A stretch of DNA of 64,000 nt from Salminus brasiliensis (Eukaryota > Chordata > Actinopteri > Characiformes > Bryconidae): NCBI RefSeq assembly GCF_030463535.1, contig NC_132896.1:27381209-27445208 (forward strand), written 5' to 3'. The translations under genes were made by a program, and so were the position numbers. Below the pieces are notes generated by a model that saw only the letters and a list, made by a program, of their open reading frames with translations, had not been told where the DNA came from and searched no databases. Of this stretch, positions 33,340 to 46,500 are shown piece by piece. Each line of letters opens with the position of its first letter. Position 1 is the stretch's first letter.

Positions 33340-34976
33340 CGCTTTAAGGCGAGCCGGTGTGCAGCGCTGAGTCTGGGCCAGGCGGTTTCTGCAGCGCGTA
33401 GTGGAATGTGTTTTTTTCCGAAGACCTCGCCGCGTCACCGCGGCGCCCGTCCCTGATTGGCTGCAGTGGTGCGGGAGGGCGGGGCCAGGGCCGCACGGCT
33501 CGTGACGCGGGTGCGTGATGCAGGGGTTAGAAAAAGGAGAGGAAAAAAAGAAAGAAAAAAACTTGTTACAAGATGGCGACGAAGACCTGCCAGTCCTCTG
33601 GAAAACAATAGAAACAGCAGCCGCGAAGAGGAGTTTCTGCCCTGTTCGGCGAGGCGTTTGTCTGTTCGTAGCCCGCCGAGGACCGGCCGCTGCGGGCCGC
33701 GGTGCGAGCGACTTCTGAAGGGCGCCTCCCGGGCCGAAGTGATTTTCACCCCGCTTTTGTTATGAGGCGAGTTAGCTAGCTTAGCCCGCTAGCTCCGCTA
33801 GCTACATCCGTAGCTTCGCACGGCGCCGTCCAGCTCTCCGAGGTTTAACGCAGCAGATCAGCTGTTCGCTGTTCGCCAGCTTAGCTGATTTTTTACAAAG
33901 TTTCCAGAAGTCCTCATGCCCGGGTTTCAGTCCGAGCGGCGGTGAGAGACGGGGCTGTTCGCTTTCCGGGGTTTCTTTCAACGCGGTCGCCGCTTTTCGC
34001 CTCAGAAATGTCCATCGCCTCAAAGTTTAGTCGGAGAGTAGAAGAAGCGGTCCGGCGGCTGTAGCCGAGCTCTGCTCGCTGGGGTAAGTTTTGGAGCCGT
34101 AGTGGTTTAAAAAAAAACAAAAAAAAACTCGGCTATTTCAGCTGCTGTTCGCGGAGATTTGTTGGGGGTGTTTTAGCTGCCCCCGTGTGCACACAGGGCA
34201 TGTCGGGGTGTCGGGGCTAGGTAGCTATTAACTAGGTAGACTCAGCTCAGCACACTGAAGTTTTCCCCGAGCCGAGCCGAGCCGCTCCGCAACGGCTAGC
34301 TGAGTGGACTCGCCAGCTGCTTCGCTGTGGGGGAAAGTTTGTGGAAGTCTGATCGGTACTTTTGGAGGACGCAGGAACTGACAGGTAAAGTGAACTCGGT
34401 CCTGTAAAGCGGTATGTCGTGTTTGGGGATTTACAGTGGCGGAGATTTCCGAGATCTACAGCGCTAGCTAGATTATGGCCGGTGACCTAACCTGTCCCCT
34501 CAGAATGCCCCGGCTGTGTGTAGTGGAGCTTGTTTTGGGGCCTTACTTCGCGTCGTTATTCGCTTTCTGAGTAAAATACAAGCGAAATTGCAGTTATTCG
34601 TCCTTTGCTTTAATCGGGGCTGCGACTGCTGATAATCGTGTGAAGTTTCTCGGTGAAAGTCCAGCTCTGGTTTGTGGGTTTGTTGCCCGGACAGGCAGTG
34701 ATTTGTGTAGTTGGCTAACCCGCTGAACCGAACTGGCCGGCCCCACACTGAGCTACACGTCGAGCCGCTAAACTATGTCCAGGTCTCCTCTGCCCTGGTA
34801 GAGCACTGGTAGGCAAATATTGACAAAAATGGAAGCAGTTAAGTGTGTTTTGTGAAGGCAGTGGAGGAGGAGGGGTGTATCGTCGCCCACACAGCGAAGA
34901 AAGCAGCAGATTCAGCACTATAAGTTGCTTGTATCCGGAGCTGTGCTGACTTTGAAGAAGAGAAAAGGGAAAGGGC

Positions 34977-35007
<31 letters not shown>

Positions 35008-35028
35008 CCACGCCGCTGCTTCTCAACG
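33340..35028 (+). promoter_or_regulatory. maml1: maml1 CpG-rich promoter and 5' UTR
   Basis: CpG content is high from about 33340 to 35400, in contrast to the AT-rich DNA on its left. A YY1-like motif (caagatggcgac, about 33568) often lies just inside transcripts of TATA-less genes. A 12-codon upstream frame starts there (ATG 33572). A strong donor (ggg|gtaagt, GT at 34084) and a strong acceptor (ctaacctgtcccctcag, ending 34503) suggest that part of the 5' UTR may be spliced. The transcription start is not fixed by sequence. Confidence 0.6.
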
Positions 35029-36884
35029 ATGGCGGATTTCGTCGTGCAGCGCCACAGCGCGGTGATGGAGCGGCTCCGGCGGCGCATCGAGCTCTTCAGG
35101 CGGCACCACAACAGCTGCGAGAACCGCTACGACAGTACGGCCATGGAGCGCCTGGAGCTGGAGCGGCAGCAGACCTTCGCGCTGCACCAGCGCTGCCTGC
35201 AGACCAAGGCCAAGCGCTCCAACAAGCACCGACAGCAAGGGCCCCCGGCGGCGGCGGCGGCGGCGGCGGCGTCTAACGAGCAGGCGGGGCAGAGAGCACC
35301 TGGATCCGGGGGGACGAACTCGGAGTTGGCCGAAGGCGGAGGGGCGCCTGGAGAACAGAGCAGGAACAGCACGCTGATGGCGGTGAGTAGGGGAAGTGGC
35401 ACTGCTGGTGGGCTTTTGGGTCTCAATCCTGGCTGTTTTGCTGTAACACAACGGGCACATGTTGTACAACTAAGCTGGACATCCTGAGCCAAATTCTGGA
35501 CTGACCAGGGTTGATGATGCCTACTTTCTCCTGTTGGGGCATGACTTGACATTTGGCTTGGTTCATCTAACTAGTGCTAATCAGTTAATTAGCAAGACCC
35601 GGAGTTAAAAGAGGGGTGTTGAAGCAACTTTGAAGGACTATCATGTGCAGAAGAGGGGTGGTTGGTAGTAGGGGTTTTTTGTTAGTAGTATCTGTGGCAG
35701 CGGCAGCAGCAGCAGCATCCGTTTGTGTGGATGAACCCAGGCAGGCATGCTTCACGGTCACATGATCTCAGTGTTGTTGTGTATGGTCAACACTGCTTTG
35801 TGGGCAAGGCCGAGCCTATCCACACTGGCCGTGGTAAAGCGAAAAGACTTTGGTGTCCTGCCTTGAGATTTTAGTTTCACTTCAGAAGATTTTAGTGCAG
35901 GAGGAAGCATCCGCTCACCTCAGATCTTTGTTGTCGTCGTCAGCTCCTGAAAACGTGAGAACAGCAGTTTCCTTCCATTGAAACCCACTAGTGCTGCAGA
36001 TTGACTGCAGCCTGACAGGCCTGACTTTAAACTCTGTGCGTTATGTTGACAGCCCCTGCTTAGCCTGTAACAGGCGTAAAGTGTGCTGTTATAGAGCAGA
36101 TTTGAGTTGAGGCTTTATTTTGAATTGCACACCAAATGCACCGGTCACCTCCACATGCTGAATAGGCAGGTTAAGTGGGGCAGCAGAGCAGACTGCTTGA
36201 CCGATCATGTGAAGACATGACGACGTCAGAATGCCCCTTTCTCTTCAACCGTAAAGTTCAGGCGAAGCGTTGAACGCTTCTTTCTTGAAATTTGACTAGG
36301 CTCTGAGAAGTTGTCATTCTGAAGGACCAACCCAGCGTTTTGGGTATTTCTAGAGAAAATGTCTTGTTGGAAAGTTCCAACGTGTCGGCTCAGCATGGTT
36401 GTGTAGGGGTCCAGCAGGTTCATCGGTCCTGCTGGTATATTTTAGAGATGGGCCCAAGTGTTACGAAACTACCTGGTTTGCTACTTAACAGAATACCTTG
36501 TAGATACCTGACAGTGTGGTTGAGTGAAATATAGTGCTAAAATCTGAGAATTGCACTCTTCCTAAACACACTTTAGCTCATTTGTGTTGTTCTGAAGATG
36601 GTTGCAGCATCAAACTCAAGCAAAATGGTCTGCGGGACATCAGCATGCCTTTCATCTACACCATGATTTATTACCTCATGGTCCATGAAAGAGATGAGCT
36701 CCAGAATTAAGGGATGTGCATGTTGACTGTTTACATTTACCTAAACAAAGCATGAAGACCGGTTATCAAAACTGAATCTGTTTGAAATCTTTGTGCTTAA
36801 TTTTGGGAATGGACATTTAGGCTTAGGTTTTTTAAACAAACAGTTCTCTAACAGTGTTTTATCAGTTAGGAAATATAACAGTAC

Positions 36885-36950
<66 letters not shown>

Positions 36951-39900
36951 TGTATTAGCGAGGTACCAAAACCTGGAAGGGAATTTTACACACAAAATAA
37001 AACCCTCTCTACCTCATTCTCCCCTCCCAAATCCAATACTACAACCTCCAGTTGGTCACTATTAACTGGCGATAAGATCCCTGAGGATGTCTAAGAAGTT
37101 GTCAGTTCCTCACTTAAATTTCATCACCCATGGATGGTTCAGCCTTTTGTGAAAGTTAGAATTGGCTGTAGGCATGCTGCTAATGTTAGTGGCAGCGTTT
37201 GCTGGACACTTTACTTTCGGGCTATCAAATATGGTATACTTCTTAGCTTTTAGAAACATCTTTGACCAGGTGTTTGCTCAGGTCAGAAGTGTTTCCGTGG
37301 CCAGCTTTGCATTTCGAGTCATACAGAGCGTTGTCTGCAACACGTTTTGAAAGATGTAAAACTTGATTGCCTTCAGCTCACCCTTGCCCTGACTGTGTTT
37401 TGCGCTGAAACCAAAATGTTTGTATTTATGCTGTAGGGCTTCTCTGAATGATTCTAATAATCAAGTATTTGTTTGTTGGCATGCGTTTGTCTTTCATCAG
37501 CATTGGCCTTTAGATAAAGCTATTACTATGTGGAAACTGACTACTGATCTTAAATTCATGCCTATCATTGCTTGGAATAACATGCCTTATACAGTATGCT
37601 AGGCATGTTTGCATCGGCCTAAAAATGTTAATGGCTGATTTCAGTTCATTTATGCAGTCACTGGTTTACACTGTTAATACACTTAACCTGCAGTTGTGCT
37701 TAATAATTAAACATCACTATTATGCTTATTGTTTTGTAGGGTAGTTCTCACAAATAAACAAAATTTTGAATCCTGTAAAGTTCTGTTTGAGCAAGTCTAT
37801 AAATATATTGGACAGTTGACTTATTGGATTGAGTGTCCCTGTGTGTTTTAGTGAAACAGCTAAGAAAGTTGATTTTTGGTGTGTCAGTTTAGTCTGTTGC
37901 TGTTGTCACTCTAAACATGCAGGCCCAGAAATATCAGGTTAAATCAATCAGAGACGTATTCAGAACATACGATGTGTCAAAATCGACCGTTAGGTGTTTT
38001 AAGAGGGTATCACCAGTGAGTTTAGCAATAGCAGTCAGCCTGGCGGACCACAGGACAACCACAGTGCTGTATGACAGTGTTTCAAGTCACAAAGGAAAGT
38101 GGTTGAACATGTCAAGCCATCAAGGTTTTTGACATGGATTGAGACAAACACTGCAGCACAACTTCAGTGAGGTTTACCGCTGAACACAGACCACAGGAAT
38201 TAAAAATCTTGTAAATGTTGTAGCTTGATTGGAACAAAATGCCGGTAGAGTTCTGCATCAAGGTTCTGTTGAGACAAGAATTAGAGATGCAGTAAAGAAA
38301 GGGTGGAGGATAGAAACTGATCTCGCCATTATCTGTGGAACATGATGGGAAGCGCGTATCTAGCTGCTAATGGAAGTGGCTTACTTGTATTTTATTACTA
38401 TTTCTGCTGGTGCCAGAGGGCATCTTAAAGGACACTGTATACTTTCAGCGAAACAAAGCTCTTGAGGATTGTGCGAAGTCGAACCCTCCTTCACAGGCTT
38501 ACAAGCTTGCAAACTCTCTGCGGTTAAGACTCTGCCGTACGAGTGCTCCAGTCCTGCAGGTGGTGCTATGGCATTTTATGGTCATTTTTGCAGGCTGTAA
38601 AGTACAGACTCTAACACGGACCAATCAGATGCTTTGCTGTGTGATGTTTCTTCCCTCACATGGAAAATGAAGGCTTCCTACAATGAAGCATAGCAAGACC
38701 TTAACTGTAGGTTAGAACACACATGTTTTTGACCGTCCATGTCTAACCCATTAAAGCCGGTGTGGTACTCTGCTCAGTGTGCTGTATTTGTCACTTTGGA
38801 GTTTCTTTTCTTGAACCGTTTCTTACTCAAACTCCAATATTTGTAAAATATGTCAAAGTAATGTGCTTTGTAGCGGAAGCAGAATGACTACTTTTAACAC
38901 CACTAACCAGATACCCCTCTCGAGTACAACGACCAGCACAGCTTAAGGGAGTCCTGATCCAGTCCACATTTGAATGTATTGGGCATCGGTTATTTTAGTC
39001 ATGCCTTGCTTTGTTTTCAAACTACCACTGAACAGCACGTTTAGAGCTGAGTGGAGGCTAATGCTAATACACAGCATAAAACAGTAGATTTAAGAAAAAT
39101 CGAAACGATACTAAACGATATCACTCAGTCCAGAATGTCTCAGAAAACAAAAATAAAGGGTTAAAACTCTGACGTTAAGAGACTGTGATCGGCTTTAGAG
39201 CAAATTAACCTGATCGACCTACCCAAAAGGACGGCAGCACCTGAAAACCAAAGGAATCCTGTCCAAAGTGATTTTTGCTTCTGTAAAAGATTAGGTTTAT
39301 TTACGATTTGACGTTTATGTACAGTATATCGTTGACATCGCACAAAAACATTGGACCTACAAGTTGGCAACTTTACAGGAGAACGCAAACCCTTATAAAA
39401 CACCCTTATAACCTGCAGTAAAAATTCCATGTTCGATTTTATTCCAAGTAATTTTGCCGCTTTTCTAACTTTTGACTACATGCAAAAAGGCAGCCATACA
39501 CCCAAATTCTCTTTAGTTTTGTGTAACGTATTTATTTATTTCCCTGGCTTTTTCTTCTTCTTTCGTTGTCTGTTCCCTCCTCTTGTAATTTGGCTGATTG
39601 CCTACCTGTGGGGCTCCCCCTCATTACTAATCAGAAAATCCTTTTCTTCAGGGAGTGGTTCATTTTGTTCAGAAACACCCGGAACTCCTTTTGTGGTACA
39701 GAAAAAAAAAAGTATTATCATTTTTAAAGAAACAGACCTCCTCTGCCTGTCGCATCGCTGTATTTGTGTTGGCAAAATCACCATAGTCCAGTGCTCGTTT
39801 GAAAGCTGTTAGCACCCAATCAATTGGTCAGTTGCTGCTGTAGGACAGAACTGCTGTAGTAAGAAAGGGGGTGATTGCACAGGGCGTTCAGGATGACTCA

Positions 39901-42900
39901 GGTCTAAGCTAACCCATCCCCCAGCTCGCCCACACAGTTGACTCACCATTGTTCCCAATGCCCCAGGACAACTCTCTGTGTGTGTGTGTGTGTATGCATG
40001 CATGCATGTCACCATACTGGACCCTTACCCTGGAACAGGAAATATTTGTTCGCTGAACACAGCTTGGTCAAAGTTCAGTTCAGTGTGTGCTTTTTGCTGT
40101 GTCTTCAGCTCGTGTTCAGCACGGCTCACAATGTGCGCTGTGTTTTTCAGTGTCTTAATCGTTTTGCAGGGAAACTGGCAAATGGATTCAGGGATTCAGA
40201 AAATGTTCTCTTCACAGTGCATAGATTTTAGGCCCGGTATCGCAGCAGCAATGTGGGCTCCCCCCTCCCTCAGAGAATGACTCAGTACTACTCATCCACC
40301 CTGTTAGGGCTCTTGGCCTGCGTTTCATCTTTCGCAGCCACTGTTGTGCTGATACAGTATCAGAATTGGCCTGATAACTGGCCTGAAGGGTGGTTTTGAC
40401 TGTATAACAACATTTTACAGTGAGAACTTTTTTCTGTTACTGTTGAGATTTCTCATTTTATAATTACGGGTTAACTGTGGTAACTGAGGTTTATGGGTTG
40501 TCATCATGTAATTCCTTTAATCATCACACAGCTAAAGTGGGTCATCATTACAGTGTGTTAGTTAGTCCAGCTTTTTAGTGGCTCTAGGTTGGGCTGAGCA
40601 GCTCTTGCTTGGGCCCTGGGTTGGGGCCGCCGCTCTTCAGCCGCGGGCCTGGAGGGAGCCCATTGTGTCAGTGGGGGCTTCAAAGGCGAGCTGCGCCTGG
40701 CCAGGAATTCGGCACGCTCTCACAAACCTCTGCAGCCGTAGCGCTGCCTCTTTTGTTGTGTTCTGTACATCCATACACATGGTAATTAGTCTCATGTGGC
40801 TTGGGCCTGTGGTGATGGTGGTTGTGAAGTGGGGGAGTCATGAAGGCAGAGAGTGAGCGAGAGACTGAGGGGAAGGGAGGGGGGGGGCGGAAGGGAAGTG
40901 AGAGAAAGTGAGAAGGAGGGGAGAAAGTGGGGGAGATTAAGAGACGCAAAGAGGCAGAGAAATGGTTTGAGAAGTTTGGCCCGTTTGGGTGTGTGTGAGC
41001 GAGAGAGAGAGTACATGTGGGTGTGCATGCGTAACTCGAGGGAGCGAGCGAGCGCTGGAGGAAGAGTGCGCGAGAGTGAGCGAGAGAGAGACCAGTTTTT
41101 CTGGTTCAGGAAGCCTGGCAGTAACTCGCGTCTCTCGTTGGAAGTGTGCGTGTGTTGAGGGTGTTTAGATCAGACAAGCCGTTTTACTTTACCCATAGCA
41201 AGCCCTTAGCTCAGCTGTACTCTGCTTGTGTCGAGACGAAACTGCCGCCTCAGCTAACCATTGGTAATGTGGTCGAAAGAGCAGACTCGCTGGTCTCGTG
41301 TTCAGGGTGCTTCTTTAAAGCATACATTACTGACGGTCTGTGCAAGTAATTGTAATTAATTAGGTATGAGCACATAACATACTGGTTAAATCAAGAAGGC
41401 AATGCACTGCACATGCTTTAAGCTCATATGTGTCTTGTTTTTGCTATTTAGATACATAAATATATATTCTGTTAAACAAAAACTGCGAGCATTGAATTTA
41501 AACCCTGGTCTTAACACCAGATGCAGTTCTGTATGTTAAGTACTGCTCTGGACAGCTAGCTAATTAGCACACTTTATTATTAGCTAGAGAAGCAGCCGAA
41601 AAAGTGGTAGCTAACTACTTCTGCTAACTTCTATAGACCTCACCCGTTTATGTAACCAATGAACTACGTAGAGGTGGGCGATAACTATTTTATTGTGATC
41701 AATTTTGTCATTCTTATGCTTTTCTGTGCTTTAAGAACACTGACGAACTGCACATTTTAATTGTGTGATTAAAGCTGTTTATGCATTTTTGTCAGTGTCA
41801 AAATATATTGATATCTGTAATATTGTCTATTGTGATATGTTTTTGTTTGAAGCCCCATAATTATTTTGTTTGTAGTTCTATAAAAGTAGAAATATGAAAT
41901 CTAGAAATCTATTTTGTGGGATGTAGACACGCCATATACACAAATATGACAACTTTAGTTTTTCTAACTAAATAGACTGACAATTTTACAACAGGGACTC
42001 CGACTCCACTGGGGGGAAAAATTAAGTGTTTGAAATTGTAGAATCATGGTCCTGCAACAGCTGTGCATATCATATAGCAGGTTTCAGTGCCTTCACTTTG
42101 TTAGTCTTTTTGTTTAAGAATCTGATGGTGATTTCGTACTTGTGTGATGCTGATTTTGTTTTTCCATCAGTTACAGGAGACTGTGAAGAGGAAGCTGGAG
42201 AATGCAGGGTCTCCGCTGGGTCGTGACCAGGTTAATGGCTTTGGTGATGGCTACCCTCCATCTAAAAAGTCCTGTCTAGAAGATGCTTTGAGTGGCCTCA
42301 ATGGGGCTGCGAATGGCACTTTGCCGCCTCTCTCTCCCATGGATAGCAAGCATGGCATAGGTCCCGACTCTCTGGGAATGAACGGGACACATGTCACGGG
42401 TGGCGTGGAGCAGAATGGAGTTGGAATGCCAGATGGATGTGCGGTGCGGGGCAGCGAATCAGACATTCGCCTAAAAGAGATGAAGCAAGAGCCCATGGAC
42501 GACATCCTGCCCACTGGAGGGGGCAATGGGAATATCATGCTTCCTGATCTCAACCTGAATGAGCAGGAATGGACTGAGCTCATGGAGGAGTTCAACCGCT
42601 CTGTTCCCTACGAAGAGATCCAGGAACTCTTCAATGATGGTTTTGAGGATCGGAAGGACCCAGATTTGTCGGCTGGTGGGCCACCTTCCAATCTTCTGCC
42701 TGCTGACCTTGCCAGCGTGGTAAAAGCTGAGTTCTCTCCAGCCCCAGCTTCATCCTCATCTGCTTTTGAGCAGGACTCTCGCACTGGCTCCCCTCATGTC
42801 CCACCCTCCTCATCTGGGCCTCTGCTGCACACTGGCTCCCCAGTCACGGCTCCCTCGGCCGCCTCCTCTCCAGCTTTGCCTGGCCCACAGCACTCACAGC

Positions 42901-43532
42901 AACAGCAGCAGCAGCAGCAACAACCAGGCCAGCCATCCAGACCTCTCCAGAACCACCTGCTGCCTGGACCGCCGAAAGACCTCTCGCCAGCTCAGCAGCT
43001 GCAGCAGCTAGCAGCTGCAAGAGAGCAGCAGAGGGCGCAGCTGATGCAGAGCCACCAGCACCAGTCACAGAAACAGCAGCAGCAGAAACAGCAACAGCAG
43101 CAGCAGCAGCAGGCACCAAAATTTCACCAGCAGCCCAATCACCCCACTACCTGGCCTCAGAACACTCCCACGCAGAGTCAGCTAGGAGGCACTTTTGGCC
43201 TAGAGAAGCCCACCAGCCCATCACTCTACCCTCCAGACTTTCAGAACTCCAAGTCTCTGATCATGCCCGGACAGCAGCCCAACAAAGGCTCACCCAAAGC
43301 GGGAGCCCCAGGAGGGTATATGCAGCAAGGTGCCCACCCCATGCACCCAATGGGTCACCCAGCCCCTCCCTCTGGCACCCTCAGTCACCCTTCTGGCCCA
43401 GGGGGTCAGGCAGCCTTGTTGGACTACAGGAACACTAAGCCCCTGAGCCACTTTGAAGCTGGAGCGCCAGGGCCGCCTAGAGGGCCTGCAACCCAAGTGC
43501 CCAATAAAGCAGTCCTGCTTAACATCCTCCGC

Positions 43533-43579
<47 letters not shown>

Positions 43580-46500
43580 GCAGCAGCAACAACAACAGCA
43601 GCAGCAGCAAATAAAGCAGAGGCCGGGTGGCATGCCTTTTAGACCCCCAACACATCTACCACACACACAGGTAAGTCAGTGCACCACAGCTGCATACAGC
43701 CAAACCCACCACACTTCAACCTTTTTATCCCCACTTTCATATAGTATACATGTTATTGTTCCACTAAAACCCCCATTTCTATACTGGTTTGTCCTTTGTG
43801 GTTTAAAAAAAACCTATCCACTATAATTAGTTATGACTAGTTGATCATTAATTGATGATTAATCTTTAGCTGACAAGCCTAAAAAAAATATGAACACATG
43901 ATATGAAAATATGGACTTTTCCCTCATTATTTCATGACAAATTGTTTCAAAGTCTTGAATTTGCGTTTGGTAGCTGTTCATTGAAGCTCTCGATGTATGA
44001 TCCAAAGAGCTGTCCATGTAGGCTAGAAAACTAAAGAAACCTAATAGGGAGAGTGCTGAATTTACAGGAGTGACCGAATCAGTGGTTTGAATTGAAGGAA
44101 TGCACTGTTGGGCTGAGAGGCACAAAATGGCCTGGGAGACCACAGAAGACAACTAAAGTAGATCATTAAGGATTTCTCCTCTTGGTGAAGAAAAAACCCT
44201 TCATAACATCTGGTCAGGTCAAACACACTCTTGAGCAGGAAGACAGATCTCTGTCAAAGTCTACAAAGTCTTTAATAATTGCACATGGAACCAGCAAACC
44301 ACTGGTAACAACTAAACAGAAAACATCAAAAGGCTGCCTCTTAAATGGCTGGATCTTTCACCTGACCTCAACCCTAGTGAGCAGCTTTTCACTTACTGAA
44401 CACAAATTTGAAGGCAAAAAGACCCACAAACGAGCAGCAACTGAAGGTGGCTCAAGGGGGAAAATGTAGCATTCGATGTCCATGGGTTTTAGACTTTTAG
44501 AAATTGCACCCAAGTATTTGGAACATGAATCCTCATGTTTAATTGTTCATTTATTCTAAACCTGTGTAAATGGAGACAGTTAATTCTTGAACAGATACTG
44601 GAGTATTTTTTTGTTGAACCTCCTTGAATTGAAGCCGAATGTCTGAAGTTCGGTCACACATTGCTTCATTTAAAGCCTAATGTACAGAGGCAGATATGTC
44701 ACTGTACAAATACTTATGGACTGCTGTACTGACTGCTTGTTGTGAAATACAACATATCTTTATTGACAGAAGTTCATTTACAGGCTACTATGGCTATGTC
44801 TAAGCTGATAGTCCGATCAGGAGGGGAGTACACACACTTCATGTGCTGATGGGCATGAGTAGCATCTGGCAAAAACTGAAATTTAATACAATTTTCTATG
44901 ATGTACGTTGGGACACCAAACTGATTCCACCCAGCACTCTTTTTAGCCACAGTTATTTTTTGTTGGCTTATCTGCTACTACTTGAACCTACAGTTGTATG
45001 CATGCGCTTGGCCCACCCTTTTTTAACTGAGTAGTAGTAGTAAACACAGGCACAGTCTGCAGTGAGGCCTGTGCAAATCTCTTGCGGAGGCTCAGATTTG
45101 TCTGAGACGAGGTCTCAGCATTGATTAGCAAATCAAGCCGGAGGCCGGTCACAAAACGTAACCAGGAACAGTCAGCTGAATCAGATTTTCAGATTTAATC
45201 AATTATTTTACTTTTAATAATTATTTATAAATTATTTATATATAAAATATTTAATATTATATATAAAAATTATTTATAAATTATTTATAAATAAATGTAT
45301 CTTTTATTAACACTTATCAAACTTGAGCTCCTTTAAGCAACTGTCTAAATATCTGAAAGTAGTAGATGCTCACATCCCAGGGATGTACAGTTTTTGTTTT
45401 GTGCAGTGTCGGATCTAAAAAAATAAAAAAATAAATAAATAAATACAACTTTGCAGAGCTGTGGAGGTCATGATGAGACATTAAAGACCAAGGAAAACCT
45501 CTGAGCCTGTTTGCACCCAGCATTAACATGCAGTTTGTATAAGGATCTACTGTGACCGGATTCTGTTCAGAGTTATCACTAAAATGTGACTCCAGCATGA
45601 TCAGATATCTGATTTTACTCTTCATGTAAAAAAAAAAAGTTTCAGTTTTACTTCCTGTGAACAACAGTTTCTCATCAAGGTGATGCAGCTTCTTGAGGCC
45701 GCAAACTGTTTTGAGGAACAGTAAAACAATAGATGGCTCATACATTCTCGTAATACATATCTGAGTATGTTTATTGGAGATTGTTTGACCACAAGGGAAC
45801 ACACACACACACACACGGTAATACTGGCATAATCTACTTGTAATAAAGTGTGAGCGCTCACTCATAGAGCCAGGGTGATGGAGGGGTACCTGTACTAGAT
45901 GGAGAAGACCTATATAAGACTTTTGGCTACACAAATTGTCCAAGATGCTGACTCTGTGTGACCACTGTGAGAAGGTGTTATCTCTCCTCAAGTTTTGAGT
46001 TTTGCAACGTGAGACAACAGTGTGTGTAACTGAGCATTGTTTCCTCATATCTGCCAGTAGTGACAGTCATCACAATATATTCAGACCCACTTTATTTATT
46101 AATCCGTTCATAGAAAATGATGCATTTTGTTTTCAATTTAGCCGTAATGTGACCAAGTTTCATGTGTGAAACAGTTCAGGCTTTGGAGAGAGAGGGTGAG
46201 AACTGTGGAGCAGAATCTTTACACATAGAAGTGAGAGCCTGATGCAGTCGGAGAAGCCTGAACATGGAGATGAGCAATTTGACAAGATTTTTTTATTATC
46301 TCCATTATGGTAAATTTAGTTGAGTTTAGCTTGGATCTCTGCAATACTGAAACTGACCAACTGCATGTTGCATAACAGAACATAACTAGTCTGGTTTAAT
46401 TAGATGTAGTTGAGCAAATGTTGAAGAAAAATCACTGTGCTTAGCTTTAGATAGTGAAGTCTAGTACAACTATAGTTTTAATAGTGTGTTACACATATAA

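Larger units (their letters stand above)
30600..33340. other. canx-maml1 intergenic interval
   Basis: No gene was seen. It holds a partial copy of the maml1 5' region (31505-31592), a Tc1-like remnant (31690-32110) and a C16 run (32150-32165). The right part is AT-rich, with (ATT)n and (AAT)n runs near 33135 and 33196. Confidence 0.6.
35383..42170 (+). other. maml1: maml1 intron 1
   Basis: A 6.8-kb intron with a consensus donor (gcg|gtgagt) and acceptor (tttttccatcag). It contains an (AT)30 run, a probable Tc1-like remnant near 38 kb and purine-rich GA tracts near 40.85-41.1 kb. No further coding exon was seen. Confidence 0.7.

Noticed and set aside
33457-33765. About 100-residue frames on both strands in the maml1 CpG island
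   Set aside because: CpG-rich 5' UTR opens frames by chance; the products are Arg-rich without domains, and the strong Mastermind start is at 35029.
35023-35552. Two overlapping - strand frames over 140 residues opposite maml1 exon 1
   Set aside because: High GC content opens all frames here; the + strand carries the clear Mastermind N-terminus with a consensus donor.
40578-41158. Several overlapping frames in the GA-rich part of maml1 intron 1
   Set aside because: Low-complexity purine sequence; the predicted proteins are simple Arg/Glu or Ser/Leu repeats.
43290-43655. - strand frames with long leucine or cysteine runs
   Set aside because: These are shadows of the maml1 CAG/CAA tract on the opposite strand.
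45317-46048. 243-residue - strand frame in maml1 intron 2
   Set aside because: It is the longest unexplained frame, but it runs through CA repeats and AT-rich repeats, has no recognisable domain and no conserved composition. Probably chance.
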